A stretch of 64,000 bases of DNA from an uncultured Caryophanales bacterium (GTDB lineage Bacteria; Bacillota_I; Bacilli_A; RFN20; CAG-826), in assembly GCA_946403545.1 (NCBI GenBank), contig CAMJAG010000002.1, positions 9,456 through 73,455 of the forward strand, written 5' to 3'. The notes under the pieces were generated by a model, which worked only from the letters and a program-made list of their open reading frames with translations, was not told the DNA's origin and made no database searches. Within the stretch, counting starts at the first letter, position 1. Each line of letters begins with the position of its first letter. Shown here piece after piece: positions 47,267 to 54,524 of the stretch. The position numbers and the translations under genes are program-made.

Positions 47267-47875
47267 CTAATTTTGTTTTGCTCTTGTAGCCTTATACACG
47301 TAATAACCTTTATCTTTTTTAAGTAGTTCGACATTGCCAAACAAACTCTCAATATATTTGCTAGCACTAGGTCCACCTTGGTTCTTACGGATGACAACAT
47401 ACAATGAGCCGCCATCAATTAAGCGTTGTAAACTACCTTCATACATCGCCCAGGTTACCTTTTTCCCTGCGCGAATTGGAGGATTCACAACAATTGAATC
47501 ATATGGTCCTTCTATATTTTCGAAGATGTCACTTTGAAGGCAAGTGACTCTTTGGCTTAATCCAAGCAACTTGGCGTTCTCTTCGCATAATGCGAGGGCG
47601 CGCTTATTTATATCCGCGAGGGTTACCCTCACGTCCTTATTAAACATGGCAATAGTTAAGCCGATAGTGCCATATCCACATCCTAAATCTAGGATTTTTC
47701 CGGTGAGATTGAGGGGTAGTAATACCTTCAAAAAGGCTAAACTACCCTCATCTACACGGCTTTTTGAAAACACTCCGTTATCAGTTTTTAAGGTGATTTT
47801 ACGGTCATAAATTTCGAAGCTTATCTCTCTAATTTTTGACGCACTTTGAGGATCAGAATCGTAATAATGTGCCAT
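47267..47875 (-). CDS. rsmC: RsmC/YbxB-type 16S rRNA guanine-N2 methyltransferase
   Basis: A 202-residue class I SAM-dependent methyltransferase with motif I ILDLGCGYGTIGLTIA and the catalytic NPPI motif (VVNPPIRAG) of N2-guanine/N6-adenine RNA methylases. The closest known layout is RsmC/YbxB, acting on 16S rRNA. Lying between rplL and rpoB is the standard Firmicutes position (ybxB in Bacillus), which supports the call. Confidence 0.9.
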   Translation of the reverse strand: MAHYYDSDPQSASKIREISFEIYDRKITLKTDNGVFSKSRVDEGSLAFLKVLLPLNLTGKILDLGCGYGTIGLTIAMFNKDVRVTLADINKRALALCEENAKLLGLSQRVTCLQSDIFENIEGPYDSIVVNPPIRAGKKVTWAMYEGSLQRLIDGGSLYVVIRKNQGGPSASKYIESLFGNVELLKKDKGYYVYKATRAKQN

Positions 47876-47917
47876 ATTACCCCCTAATAACAGAGTTTAA
47901 ATTTGATATAAGTTAAA

Positions 47918-48292
47918 TTATTTAACTTCGACTTCAGCGCCAGCAGCTTCAAGAGCTTTCTTGTGTTCTTCAGCTTCGACTTGTGAAATGTGTTCTTTAA
48001 CAGCGACAGGAGCGCCATCGACTAATTTCTTAGCTTCCATTAAGCCTAAACCTGTGATAGCTTGAACAGCTTTGATAACACCAACTTTGGATGCACCACA
48101 GCTCTTTAAGATTAAAGAAACTTCAACTGGACCAGCAGCGACTTCTTCTTCAGCTGGTGCTGCAGCAGCAGCGACAGGAGCAGCAGCAGTGACACCGAAT
48201 TCAGCTTCGACTGCTTTTACTAAATCATTTAATTCCATTACTGTCATTTCTTTTAATGCAGCAATGATTTCTTCGTTTGTTAATTTTGCCAT
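47918..48292 (-). CDS. rplL: Ribosomal protein L7/L12
   Basis: A 124-residue L7/L12. An N-terminal dimerisation helix ([20 protein letters not shown]) is followed by an Ala/Pro-rich hinge, then the conserved C-terminal factor-binding domain ([20 protein letters not shown]). It forms the stalk that recruits translation GTPases and follows rplJ by 24 bases. Confidence 0.99.
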   Translation of the reverse strand: MAKLTNEEIIAALKEMTVMELNDLVKAVEAEFGVTAAAPVAAAAAPAEEEVAAGPVEVSLILKSCGASKVGVIKAVQAITGLGLMEAKKLVDGAPVAVKEHISQVEAEEHKKALEAAGAEVEVK

Positions 48293-48316
48293 TTTAAATA
48301 TCCTCCTAAATTGGCG

Positions 48317-48805
48317 TTATTTTGCGTCCGCAACAGCTTGAACTGCGCAAGCAAAGGAGCGGACTGGTGCTTGTAAGCACGATAAGAACATGGAAATAAG
48401 ACCATCTTTGCCTGGAAGTTTGGAAACTTCGACAACTTTAGCAGCGTCAACAGGTTTACCTTCGACGATACCGCCTTTGATGACTAAGACGTCTTTGAAT
48501 CTTTTTGCATATTTTGCAATAACTTTAGCACCAGCACTAACATCTTCAGAGAAGATAATAGCGTTAGGACCAGTTAATTGATCTTTAACATCAGCTAAGC
48601 CTAATTCGTCCATAGCACGTTCGACAAGAGAATTCTTGTAAACGCATAATTCAGAACCATCTTTAGCTAAAGCTCTACGGATTTCTTGTAATTGTGCAAC
48701 AGTTAATCCACGGTATTCAGCGATAACCAATGTTTGGCTAGCTTTGTACTTTTCAACGATCTCTTTAACAACGTTTTGCTTTGCTTCTAAGACTTGTTGA
48801 TTCAT
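48317..48805 (-). CDS. rplJ: Ribosomal protein L10
   Basis: A 162-residue L10, the base of the L7/L12 stalk. It has the KQNVVKEIVEKYKAS start, the VIAEYRGLTVAQLQEIR segment and a helical L12-binding tail. Strong Shine-Dalgarno site (AAAGGAGG). It is preceded by an L10-binding RNA leader, so feedback control is expected. Confidence 0.99.
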   Translation of the reverse strand: MNQQVLEAKQNVVKEIVEKYKASQTLVIAEYRGLTVAQLQEIRRALAKDGSELCVYKNSLVERAMDELGLADVKDQLTGPNAIIFSEDVSAGAKVIAKYAKRFKDVLVIKGGIVEGKPVDAAKVVEVSKLPGKDGLISMFLSCLQAPVRSFACAVQAVADAK

Positions 48806-48829
48806 ATTCTTGACCTCCTTTTTTCAAAA

Positions 48830-48930
48830 ATTGTTTTGGAAGGCTCCAATATACAGTGGGTATATAATAATACGCCTCGGTAACATTATTAAGGCTACTT
48901 CGCCCGTTACTGTCTTTGGTATATTGTGTC
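48830..48930 (-). ncRNA. L10 (rplJL) autoregulatory leader
   Basis: The minus-strand RNA between rplA and rplJ contains the hallmarks of the L10 leader: CAAAGACAGTAACGGGC, then AGCCTTAATAAT, then TTACCGAGGCGTA. Together they form the kinked three-way structure bound by the L10(L12)4 complex. Its position just ahead of rplJ matches the family in Bacillus. Confidence 0.85.
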
Positions 48931-48939
48931 TCGAATTAA

Positions 48940-49623
48940 TTAACGACCATCAAATGTGAATGGAATTGCTGGACCCATGGTCGTATGGATGACAGCGTTC
49001 TTGACATAGACGCCTTTGACAGCAGCTGGTTTTGCTTTAACAATAGCAGCTGTTAATGCTTTTAAGTTTTCAGCGATCTTGTCTGCATCGAAGCTTACCT
49101 TAGCGACAGAAACGTGCATGTTTGCTTCTTTGTCGACACGGTATTCGACTTTACCTGCTTTGATTTCCTTAATTGCTTTAGCAATATCAGGATTGACTGT
49201 ACCTGTTTTTGGGTTTGGCATTAATCCTTTTGGACCAAGGATACGTGCAACTTTACCAATCATACCCATCATGTTAGGTGTAGCTACGATAACATCGAAA
49301 TCAAACCAGTTTTCGTGTTGGATTTTATCAATCATTTCAGCACCGCCAGCGAAATCCGCACCAGCGTTCTTAGCGTCTTCAACTTTATCAGTGATTGCTA
49401 AGACTTTTTTAGTCTTACCATTACCATTTGGGAGAATTAATGTACCTCTGACTTGTTGATCAGCTTGTTTTGGGTCGACATTGAGTTTGAATGAAGCATC
49501 AACAGTTGCGTCAAATTTGACTGTAGATGTTTCTTTGACTAAAGCACAAGCTTCGTCGATTGAGTAAACTTTACCAGCTTCTACTTTTTCAGCAGCTGCT
49601 TTGTATTTCTTACCTCTGAACAT
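48940..49623 (-). CDS. rplA: Ribosomal protein L1
   Basis: A 227-residue L1 of the 50S L1 stalk. Family segments are KFDATVDASFKLNVDPKQ, GRILGPKGLMPNPKTGTV (here ARILGPKGLMPNPKTGTV) and the C-terminal TMGPAIPFT. In many bacteria L1 also represses its own rplK-rplA mRNA. It lies 11 bases after rplK. Confidence 0.99.
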   Translation of the reverse strand: MFRGKKYKAAAEKVEAGKVYSIDEACALVKETSTVKFDATVDASFKLNVDPKQADQQVRGTLILPNGNGKTKKVLAITDKVEDAKNAGADFAGGAEMIDKIQHENWFDFDVIVATPNMMGMIGKVARILGPKGLMPNPKTGTVNPDIAKAIKEIKAGKVEYRVDKEANMHVSVAKVSFDADKIAENLKALTAAIVKAKPAAVKGVYVKNAVIHTTMGPAIPFTFDGR

Positions 49624-49634
49624 AGCTCTTCTCC

Positions 49635-50045
49635 TTAGTCATCTACGACAACGCCCATATTGTTAGCGCTGCCTTCTACGACTCTCATAGCTGCCTCAAT
49701 GTCATTGCAGTTTAAGTCAGGCATTTTGTACTCAGCAATTTGTCTGAGTTGTGCTCTAGAGATGTGTCCGACGACACCTTTTCTACCAGTAGCGTTGCCT
49801 TTTTGAATACCAGCTGCTTTTAAGATTAAACCTGCAACTGGAGAGGTTTTGATGACAAAATCACAAGATTTGTCTTCATAAGCTGTGATAATGACTGGAA
49901 CGATTTCACCACGTCTATCAGCTGTCTTAGCATTGAAGTCCGTACAGAACTTAGCCATGTTAACACCAGCAGAAGCGAGCTTTGGTCCTGGTTTTGCTTC
50001 ACCGCCAGGAAGTTCCATCTTCACGACTTTTGCGATTTTTTTCAC
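49635..50045 (-). CDS. rplK: Ribosomal protein L11
   Basis: A 136-residue L11, slightly short at the N-terminus. It has KPGPKLASAGVNMAKFCTDFNA and the C-terminal rRNA-binding GSANNMGVVV. The start codon is GTG at 50045, with AAGGAGG eight bases upstream. It is the first gene of the rplK-rplA-rplJ-rplL-rsmC-rpoB-rpoC run. It is separated from nusG by the ktr genes, unlike the usual nusG-rplK order. Confidence 0.98.
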   Translation of the reverse strand: MKKIAKVVKMELPGGEAKPGPKLASAGVNMAKFCTDFNAKTADRRGEIVPVIITAYEDKSCDFVIKTSPVAGLILKAAGIQKGNATGRKGVVGHISRAQLRQIAEYKMPDLNCNDIEAAMRVVEGSANNMGVVVDD

Positions 50046-50058
50046 GTGACTTTCCTCC

Positions 50059-50159
50059 TTTAGTTTAGATTTGTCCGTGCCGTGGTCTGAGCAACCGTTA
50101 CTCTACCACAGGACATACACGCGTATATTACGCTCTCCCAAGCGCAAAAGGCGACATGC
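50059..50159 (-). promoter_or_regulatory. Structured 5' leader of rplK-rplA (possible L1-binding site)
   Basis: The predicted transcript start lies near 50159, leaving about 110 leader bases. A bulged hairpin forms on the minus strand from GTCC/GGAC, GTGGT/ACCAC and GAGTA/TGCTC, and a smaller CGCT/AGCG hairpin lies upstream. Position suggests L1 feedback control. I cannot match it base by base to a described L1 site. Confidence 0.5.
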
Positions 50160-50165
50160 TTACAT

Positions 50166-50195
50166 ATAATATCAAATACGTGTGTATAAATGCAA
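50166..50195 (-). promoter_or_regulatory. Promoter of rplK operon
   Basis: TTGCAT (50190-50195) and TATTAT (50166-50171) on the minus strand are 18 bases apart. The first 13 bases, TTGCATTTATACA, differ from the nifJ promoter (TTGTATTTATACA) at one base only. Confidence 0.65.
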
Positions 50196-50251
50196 GCACA
50201 TTTTAAAATTAATAAAAAATGTTCCCACATTCTTATGCATATGCTATAATT

Positions 50252-50269
50252 CAAATTGTAAACAATTTG
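50252..50269. repeat. 18-bp inverted repeat upstream of ktrB
   Basis: CAAATTGT and ACAATTTG flank a 2-bp centre. It lies between the divergent rplK and ktrB promoters, about 10 bases upstream of the ktrB -35 box, a fitting place for a regulator of potassium uptake genes. Confidence 0.5.
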
Positions 50270-50277
50270 CTAAATAT

Positions 50278-50307
50278 TTGTTTTTCTTTGCAAATTAAGT
50301 GTATAAT
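50278..50307 (+). promoter_or_regulatory. Promoter of ktrB-ktrA
   Basis: TTGTTT (50278-50283) and TATAAT (50302-50307) are 18 bases apart. The predicted leader before the ktrB ATG is only about 11 bases, with just a weak GAGAG ahead of the start. Confidence 0.65.
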
Positions 50308-50324
50308 ATCGAGAGCAAGAAACT

Positions 50325-51743
50325 ATGGGCACAAAAAACAAGAAAGGGATAAATCCTTACGTACTCGTTATTCTATCGTTCCTAGTTGTAATCTTAATTG
50401 GTTCAATCCTTTTGATTATGCCTTGGACACAGAAAAGTGGGCAATGGGCTTCATATATTGACGCTTTAGTAGCATCATTTTCTGCTACTTGTGTGACTGG
50501 TATTACTGCTTATCGAAACGGTGTTGCAGATACCCTTACTTTTGGTGGTCAAATCGTATTACTTGTGATGATCCAAATTGGTGGTCTCGGATTTATTACG
50601 ATTTTAACCTTCATTATTACTATATTCAAACAAAGACTTGAGTTTAGAGATAGATACTTCATTTCTCAAATGGTCAACTCCACTAATTTTGCGGATGTTG
50701 TCATGTTCGTGAGAAAAATCATTTTAATCTCATTTATCTGTGAATTAGTGGGTACTTTGCTGTATTTCCCTGCTTTTTATCAGGTATTTATGGGTCATGG
50801 TGGTAATGTTGGAGATGTTTTATGGTATTCAATTTTCCACTCAATTTCATCATTTAATAATGCTGGATTCGATCTCATGCATGGTACATTATCATATATT
50901 AGAGAAGGTAATGAACTTTTATCCCACTTATCAAATGGAATGTACATCTATTTCTGCTCAGTTGCAATGGGCTTAATCATCCTTGGTGGCATCTCATTCT
51001 TAGTCATTATCGATATCTTCAATTTCAAGAAGAAGCCAAGCCAATGGAGATCATTTACAAAAGCAGTTTTAATTACTACTGCAATCTTATTAGTTTCAGG
51101 CGCACTGCTCATCTTCTTAACAGATGGATTTAAAGGCGCGAATAGAATTACTCCATTCCAAGCTATATTCCAATCTGTTACTTGTAGAACTGCTGGATTC
51201 TCAACATATTCACAAGACAATTTATCTATTGCAGGTAAAGCTATTTCTTGTTTCTTAATGATGATTGGTGGTTCACCACTTTCTACAGCTGGTGGTATTA
51301 AGACTACAACTTTATTCATGATTACTTTAGCAAGCTTATCGTATTTCAGAGGAAATAAAGTTAGCGCATTTAAGCGTTCTTTCTCCACTACTATGATTGT
51401 TAAAGCGTTAGTCTTATTAATCCTTGCAATCGGTGTTCTTTTGATTTCTTACTTAGTAATTGTTACAATTGGACTTGACCCACAATACAAGATGGAAGAC
51501 ACTGGTGTGGTCTCATCATTTAATGAAGCAGTGATATTTGATGTATTCTCTTGCTTTGGTACTGTTGGTCTATCAATTGGTATTGAATCGTATTTACCAG
51601 TTGCAACAAAAATTATATTCTGTTTATTAATGTTCCTAGGTAGATTAGGACCTATTACATTCTTCCAAATTTTCCAAAACAGTATGGATAAGGAAGACTT
51701 AAAACATTACAAATTAGTCGAAGAAGATATTCTTATCGGATAA
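50325..51743 (+). CDS. ktrB: Potassium uptake channel subunit KtrB/TrkH
   Basis: A 472-residue polytopic membrane protein of the KtrB/TrkH family. The four pore repeats are visible: TCVTGITAY, SFNNAGFDL, TCRTAGFSTY and SCFGTVGLSIG, each ending with the selectivity Gly. GGLGFIT and MFLGRLGPITF are further family marks. It takes up K+ with Na+ or H+. The ktrA gating subunit follows after 13 bases. The gene pair is on the plus strand, inside the otherwise minus-strand ribosomal region. Confidence 0.96.
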   Translation: MGTKNKKGINPYVLVILSFLVVILIGSILLIMPWTQKSGQWASYIDALVASFSATCVTGITAYRNGVADTLTFGGQIVLLVMIQIGGLGFITILTFIITIFKQRLEFRDRYFISQMVNSTNFADVVMFVRKIILISFICELVGTLLYFPAFYQVFMGHGGNVGDVLWYSIFHSISSFNNAGFDLMHGTLSYIREGNELLSHLSNGMYIYFCSVAMGLIILGGISFLVIIDIFNFKKKPSQWRSFTKAVLITTAILLVSGALLIFLTDGFKGANRITPFQAIFQSVTCRTAGFSTYSQDNLSIAGKAISCFLMMIGGSPLSTAGGIKTTTLFMITLASLSYFRGNKVSAFKRSFSTTMIVKALVLLILAIGVLLISYLVIVTIGLDPQYKMEDTGVVSSFNEAVIFDVFSCFGTVGLSIGIESYLPVATKIIFCLLMFLGRLGPITFFQIFQNSMDKEDLKHYKLVEEDILIG

Positions 51744-51756
51744 GGAGAAGATATTT

Positions 51757-52458
51757 ATGACAAAAAAATCATTCGCAGTTATCGGTTTAGGACAATTCGG
51801 TACCGCTATCGTTGAAGAGCTTGTCAAAAATGGTATGGACGTTGTTGCTATTGACTCTAGTGAAGAAGCAGTTAGCAAAATTGCTCCAATCTTACCAACA
51901 GCATTCATCGCTGACTGTACAAATGAAGTTGCTTTAAAAGAATTAGGCATCAAAGATGTTGATGTTGCTATCGTCGCTTTCGGTGATAACAAGGAAGCAA
52001 GTGTTTTAACAACTGTTTTGCTTAGAGAATTGGGCGTTAAAACTATTATCGTTCGTGTTGATGATCCATTCTATGTCCAAATTATGAAGAAACTTGGTGC
52101 TAACGAAGTTATTACTCCTCAAAAAGCAGCAGGTATTGCTTTAGCAAACAGAATTGGTAATGATGACGTTAAAGACTTCTACAGACTAGATAAAAACTAT
52201 TCTATCGTCTCTTTCGCAATCAATAGCGCTTTCATTCCTACAAAGCTTAAGGATTTCCAATCCAAAGCTAATTATGGTGTTAACATCGTTTTAGTTATTA
52301 GAAACGAACAATCATTCGTCCCTGGTGGTAATGATACATTACTCCCTAACGATACACTCTTCGTTGTTGGTACAACTAAAGACATTAATAACTTCCGTGA
52401 AGCAATTAATGGTGAAAAGAAAAAGTCCAAAGCAAAGAAGAAAGACGTTTCAAAATAA
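51757..52458 (+). CDS. ktrA: Potassium uptake regulatory subunit KtrA/TrkA
   Basis: A 233-residue cytoplasmic RCK protein. The N-terminal Rossmann nucleotide-binding domain has VIGLGQFGTAIVEEL with an acidic residue at the end of strand 2 (AIDSS). A TrkA-C domain follows from about 140 (SIVSFAINSAFIPTKLKD). It gates KtrB on binding ATP/ADP or NAD(H). Shine-Dalgarno site (AAGGAGA) and a shared terminator complete the operon. Confidence 0.96.
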   Translation: MTKKSFAVIGLGQFGTAIVEELVKNGMDVVAIDSSEEAVSKIAPILPTAFIADCTNEVALKELGIKDVDVAIVAFGDNKEASVLTTVLLRELGVKTIIVRVDDPFYVQIMKKLGANEVITPQKAAGIALANRIGNDDVKDFYRLDKNYSIVSFAINSAFIPTKLKDFQSKANYGVNIVLVIRNEQSFVPGGNDTLLPNDTLFVVGTTKDINNFREAINGEKKKSKAKKKDVSK

Positions 52459-52487
52459 TCGTTAAAACTCAATTAAGTTAAACAAAA

Positions 52488-52508
52488 AAGCCACCAAATC
52501 GGTGGCTT
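52488..52508. terminator. Bidirectional terminator between ktrA and nusG
   Basis: The arms AAGCCACC and GGTGGCTT with a 5-base loop are followed by T-runs on both strands. They serve the convergent ktrBA and rpmG-secE-nusG units. Confidence 0.93.
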
Positions 52509-52527
52509 TTTCAGTTCTAATTTTTGA

Positions 52528-53124
52528 TTAGATTCTTTCGATTTCAGAGAAGTCAACTTCAACTTTAGTGCTTCTACCAAAGAAGACTGTTTCAACTTCA
52601 ACAATACCTGTTTCTTTGTTGATAGAAACGATATTACCTTCTGTTCCTTCAAGTGGACCGTGAATAACTTTGACGAGATCGCCAATGTTGTAACGATCGT
52701 ACATGCTTTCATCAATCATGCCCATTCTCTTCAAGACTGGTTCAATTTGTTCTCTTGGAACAGGGAATGGTTTTGTACCTTTACCAGAAGATCCGACGAA
52801 ACCTGTAACGCCTGGAGTGTTACGAACAATATACCAAGCATATTCAGTCATAATCATTTCTACGAAAACATAACCTGGATATAAGTTTTTCTTTCTTGTC
52901 TTACCTGTAGGTACACCATCTTTTAAAACTGGTACATCTTGTTCAGCGACAATAATACGGAAGATTAACTTACCTAAGTCATAAGTTTCAACACGTCTTG
53001 CTAAGTTATCAGCGACTTTTCTTTCATGTGTAGAATATGTGTTAACAACGTACCAAGCTTTATCACCAGCAGGTTCTTCAGCTGTGTCGTTAGCAGGTGC
53101 TACAACTTTTTCTTCATCAACCAT
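52528..53124 (-). CDS. nusG: Transcription factor NusG
   Basis: A 198-residue NusG. The NGN domain (KAWYVVNTYSTHERKVADNL, VFVEMIMTEYAWYIVRNTPG, VTGFVGS) is followed by a KOW domain (VKVIHGPLEGTEGNIVSI). It binds RNA polymerase and couples elongation with termination or translation. A 20-residue acidic N-terminal extension precedes the usual start. It is the last gene of rpmG-secE-nusG. Confidence 0.97.
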   Translation of the reverse strand: MVDEEKVVAPANDTAEEPAGDKAWYVVNTYSTHERKVADNLARRVETYDLGKLIFRIIVAEQDVPVLKDGVPTGKTRKKNLYPGYVFVEMIMTEYAWYIVRNTPGVTGFVGSSGKGTKPFPVPREQIEPVLKRMGMIDESMYDRYNIGDLVKVIHGPLEGTEGNIVSINKETGIVEVETVFFGRSTKVEVDFSEIERI

Positions 53125-53138
53125 GTTTCTCTTCCTCC

Positions 53139-53336
53139 TTATTTCACACTAGAAAATGCATCTTTTAAGATGTCAATTAACTTCTTACCAGCAGCATCTT
53201 CACCGAATAATAATAATCCAGTGATAGCAGCGATTAATACAACAACAATAATTGCTGGAATTAATTCTTCTTTCTTAGGCCAGCGAATTCTTTTACCTTC
53301 TTTAACAACGCCAGCGGCAAATCTTCTTAGTCCCAT
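53139..53336 (-). CDS. secE: Preprotein translocase subunit SecE
   Basis: A 65-residue single-helix SecE with the amphipathic start GLRRFAAGVVKEGKRIRWP, a KKEELIPAIIVVVLI core helix and a short tail. It clamps SecY in the Sec translocon. It sits between rpmG and nusG, the standard order. Confidence 0.95.
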   Translation of the reverse strand: MGLRRFAAGVVKEGKRIRWPKKEELIPAIIVVVLIAAITGLLLFGEDAAGKKLIDILKDAFSSVK

Positions 53337-53351
53337 ATTTTTAGCGACCTC

Positions 53352-53498
53352 CTATTTGCTAATTTTGTGGTTTGTCATCTTACCACAATGCTTACAAAAC
53401 TTTTTGAGAGTCAAGGCTTTACCCTTGTCTTTGTTTATCGATGTGGTGTAGTTTCTGGAGAGGCACTCTTCGCAAATTAAAAGAACTTTTTCTCTCAT
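53352..53498 (-). CDS. rpmG: Ribosomal protein L33
   Basis: A 48-residue L33 read from the minus-strand ATG at 53498: MREKVLLICEECLSRNYTTS, then a Lys-rich part and KKFCKHCGKMTNHKISK. The CxxC pairs (CEEC, CKHC) mark the zinc-binding form. A GGGGGT Shine-Dalgarno site precedes it, and secE follows after 15 bases. Position ahead of secE is typical of Firmicutes. Confidence 0.95.
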   Translation of the reverse strand: MREKVLLICEECLSRNYTTSINKDKGKALTLKKFCKHCGKMTNHKISK

Positions 53499-53534
53499 TT
53501 TCTAACCCCCGATATCTTAAGTTTCCTCATAAAG

Positions 53535-53564
53535 TCTATATCAAACCAAATTTAATGTAAACAA
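53535..53564 (-). promoter_or_regulatory. Promoter of rpmG-secE-nusG
   Basis: TTGTTT (53559-53564) and TATAGA (53535-53540) on the minus strand are 18 bases apart, about 37 bases before the rpmG ATG. Confidence 0.6.
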
Positions 53565-53569
53565 TAAAT

Positions 53570-53752
53570 TTATACAATTGGGTTATTCTTGCTAGTCAAC
53601 GCAACAATTACGATAACACAAGCAATCATAAAAACTATCAATGTCGAGAGTACGATTACTCCAGCGACTGGGAAATGAACTTTTTCATCTTCTGCAGGTA
53701 ATTGCTCACCTTCAGGTAGATCTTCTAAACGTGGTTTACTTGTTTCAATCAT
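53570..53752 (-). CDS. Small single-helix membrane protein
   Basis: A 60-residue protein starting MIETSKPRLEDLPEG. The cytoplasmic N-terminus is acidic, and one helix (VAGVIVLSTLIVFMIACVIVIVAL) is followed by SKNNPIV. The ATG at 53752 is chosen because AGAGGTG lies six bases upstream; a GTG at 53761 is part of that site. It starts one base after the folT stop, so it is co-transcribed with folT. No family recognised. Confidence 0.65.
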   Translation of the reverse strand: MIETSKPRLEDLPEGEQLPAEDEKVHFPVAGVIVLSTLIVFMIACVIVIVALTSKNNPIV

Positions 53753-53753
53753 T

Positions 53754-54524
53754 TTATTCACCTCTACTTATATTCTCATATGAGAAATACTTTTTACAAA
53801 CATTAAATAATATCGATAACACAATTGTTGAAATTGTGACATTGAAAAACATCACTATTGCTTGGCATATAACAATTACTGGGTATAAATCCATTCCGAA
53901 AGCCAAACCTTTCATTAATGAACCGAATCCTACGAGCACAAATACATCAAGCAAGAATGCACACAATGATATTTGATATGCGTTATATCCAAGTGGAATT
54001 GAGGCCTTTTTATCGTAGAAAATGATGAAAATCATCAATCCTACAAATAACAAGCCAAGGATTATTGGAGCAACAATTTTAATCCACAAATCTAACACAT
54101 TTCTTGTTACCAAAAACCATGTTCCGCCACCAAGCAGTGCTGTGAACAAAATTGCTTCAATGCAAATAATTGCGGTTTTGCTTTTAATTAATTTGACTAG
54201 TTGGAAAACAAAATATCCGCAGAAACCAAGCAAAGTATAAATTGCTGTGACTTGTGGGAAGAAAGCTTTACCGCTCATATCAAATACAAAGTATCCGAGT
54301 AAGTCACTTCCTGCTCCAACAGCAGCGCCAAAGAAAGGCCCAAGAAGCACACTTGAAAAGACAATGAGCGCTGGTCCACCAAAAGAAATTCTCATCCAAG
54401 GTGAGATTGATAAATAGTTAACAGCGAGGACCTTTTGAAGAATCGCTGCTAAGGCAATAAATAGACCTGTTAAACATATTTTGTGTAACAGTGTTAGGTT
54501 TGTTTTTAATTTGAAAAGTGTCAT
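53754..54524 (-). CDS. folT: ECF transporter substrate-binding S component, FolT-like
   Basis: A 256-residue membrane protein with about six helices. The start ICLTGLFIALAAILQKVL has the AxxxA-type helix of ECF S components, followed by PWMRISFGGPALIVFSSVLLGP and GAGSDLLGYFVF, a pattern seen in the FolT group. It would bind folate for import with a shared EcfAAT energising module, which is not in this window. It overlaps folC (TGA/ATG, 4 bases), which makes folate the best guess. Confidence 0.8.
   Translation of the reverse strand: MTLFKLKTNLTLLHKICLTGLFIALAAILQKVLAVNYLSISPWMRISFGGPALIVFSSVLLGPFFGAAVGAGSDLLGYFVFDMSGKAFFPQVTAIYTLLGFCGYFVFQLVKLIKSKTAIICIEAILFTALLGGGTWFLVTRNVLDLWIKIVAPIILGLLFVGLMIFIIFYDKKASIPLGYNAYQISLCAFLLDVFVLVGFGSLMKGLAFGMDLYPVIVICQAIVMFFNVTISTIVLSILFNVCKKYFSYENISRGE

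Noticed and set aside
50060..50254. A 64-codon reading frame in the rplK leader
   Set aside because: It covers the promoter and structured leader, has a Cys-rich implausible composition and no ribosome binding site.
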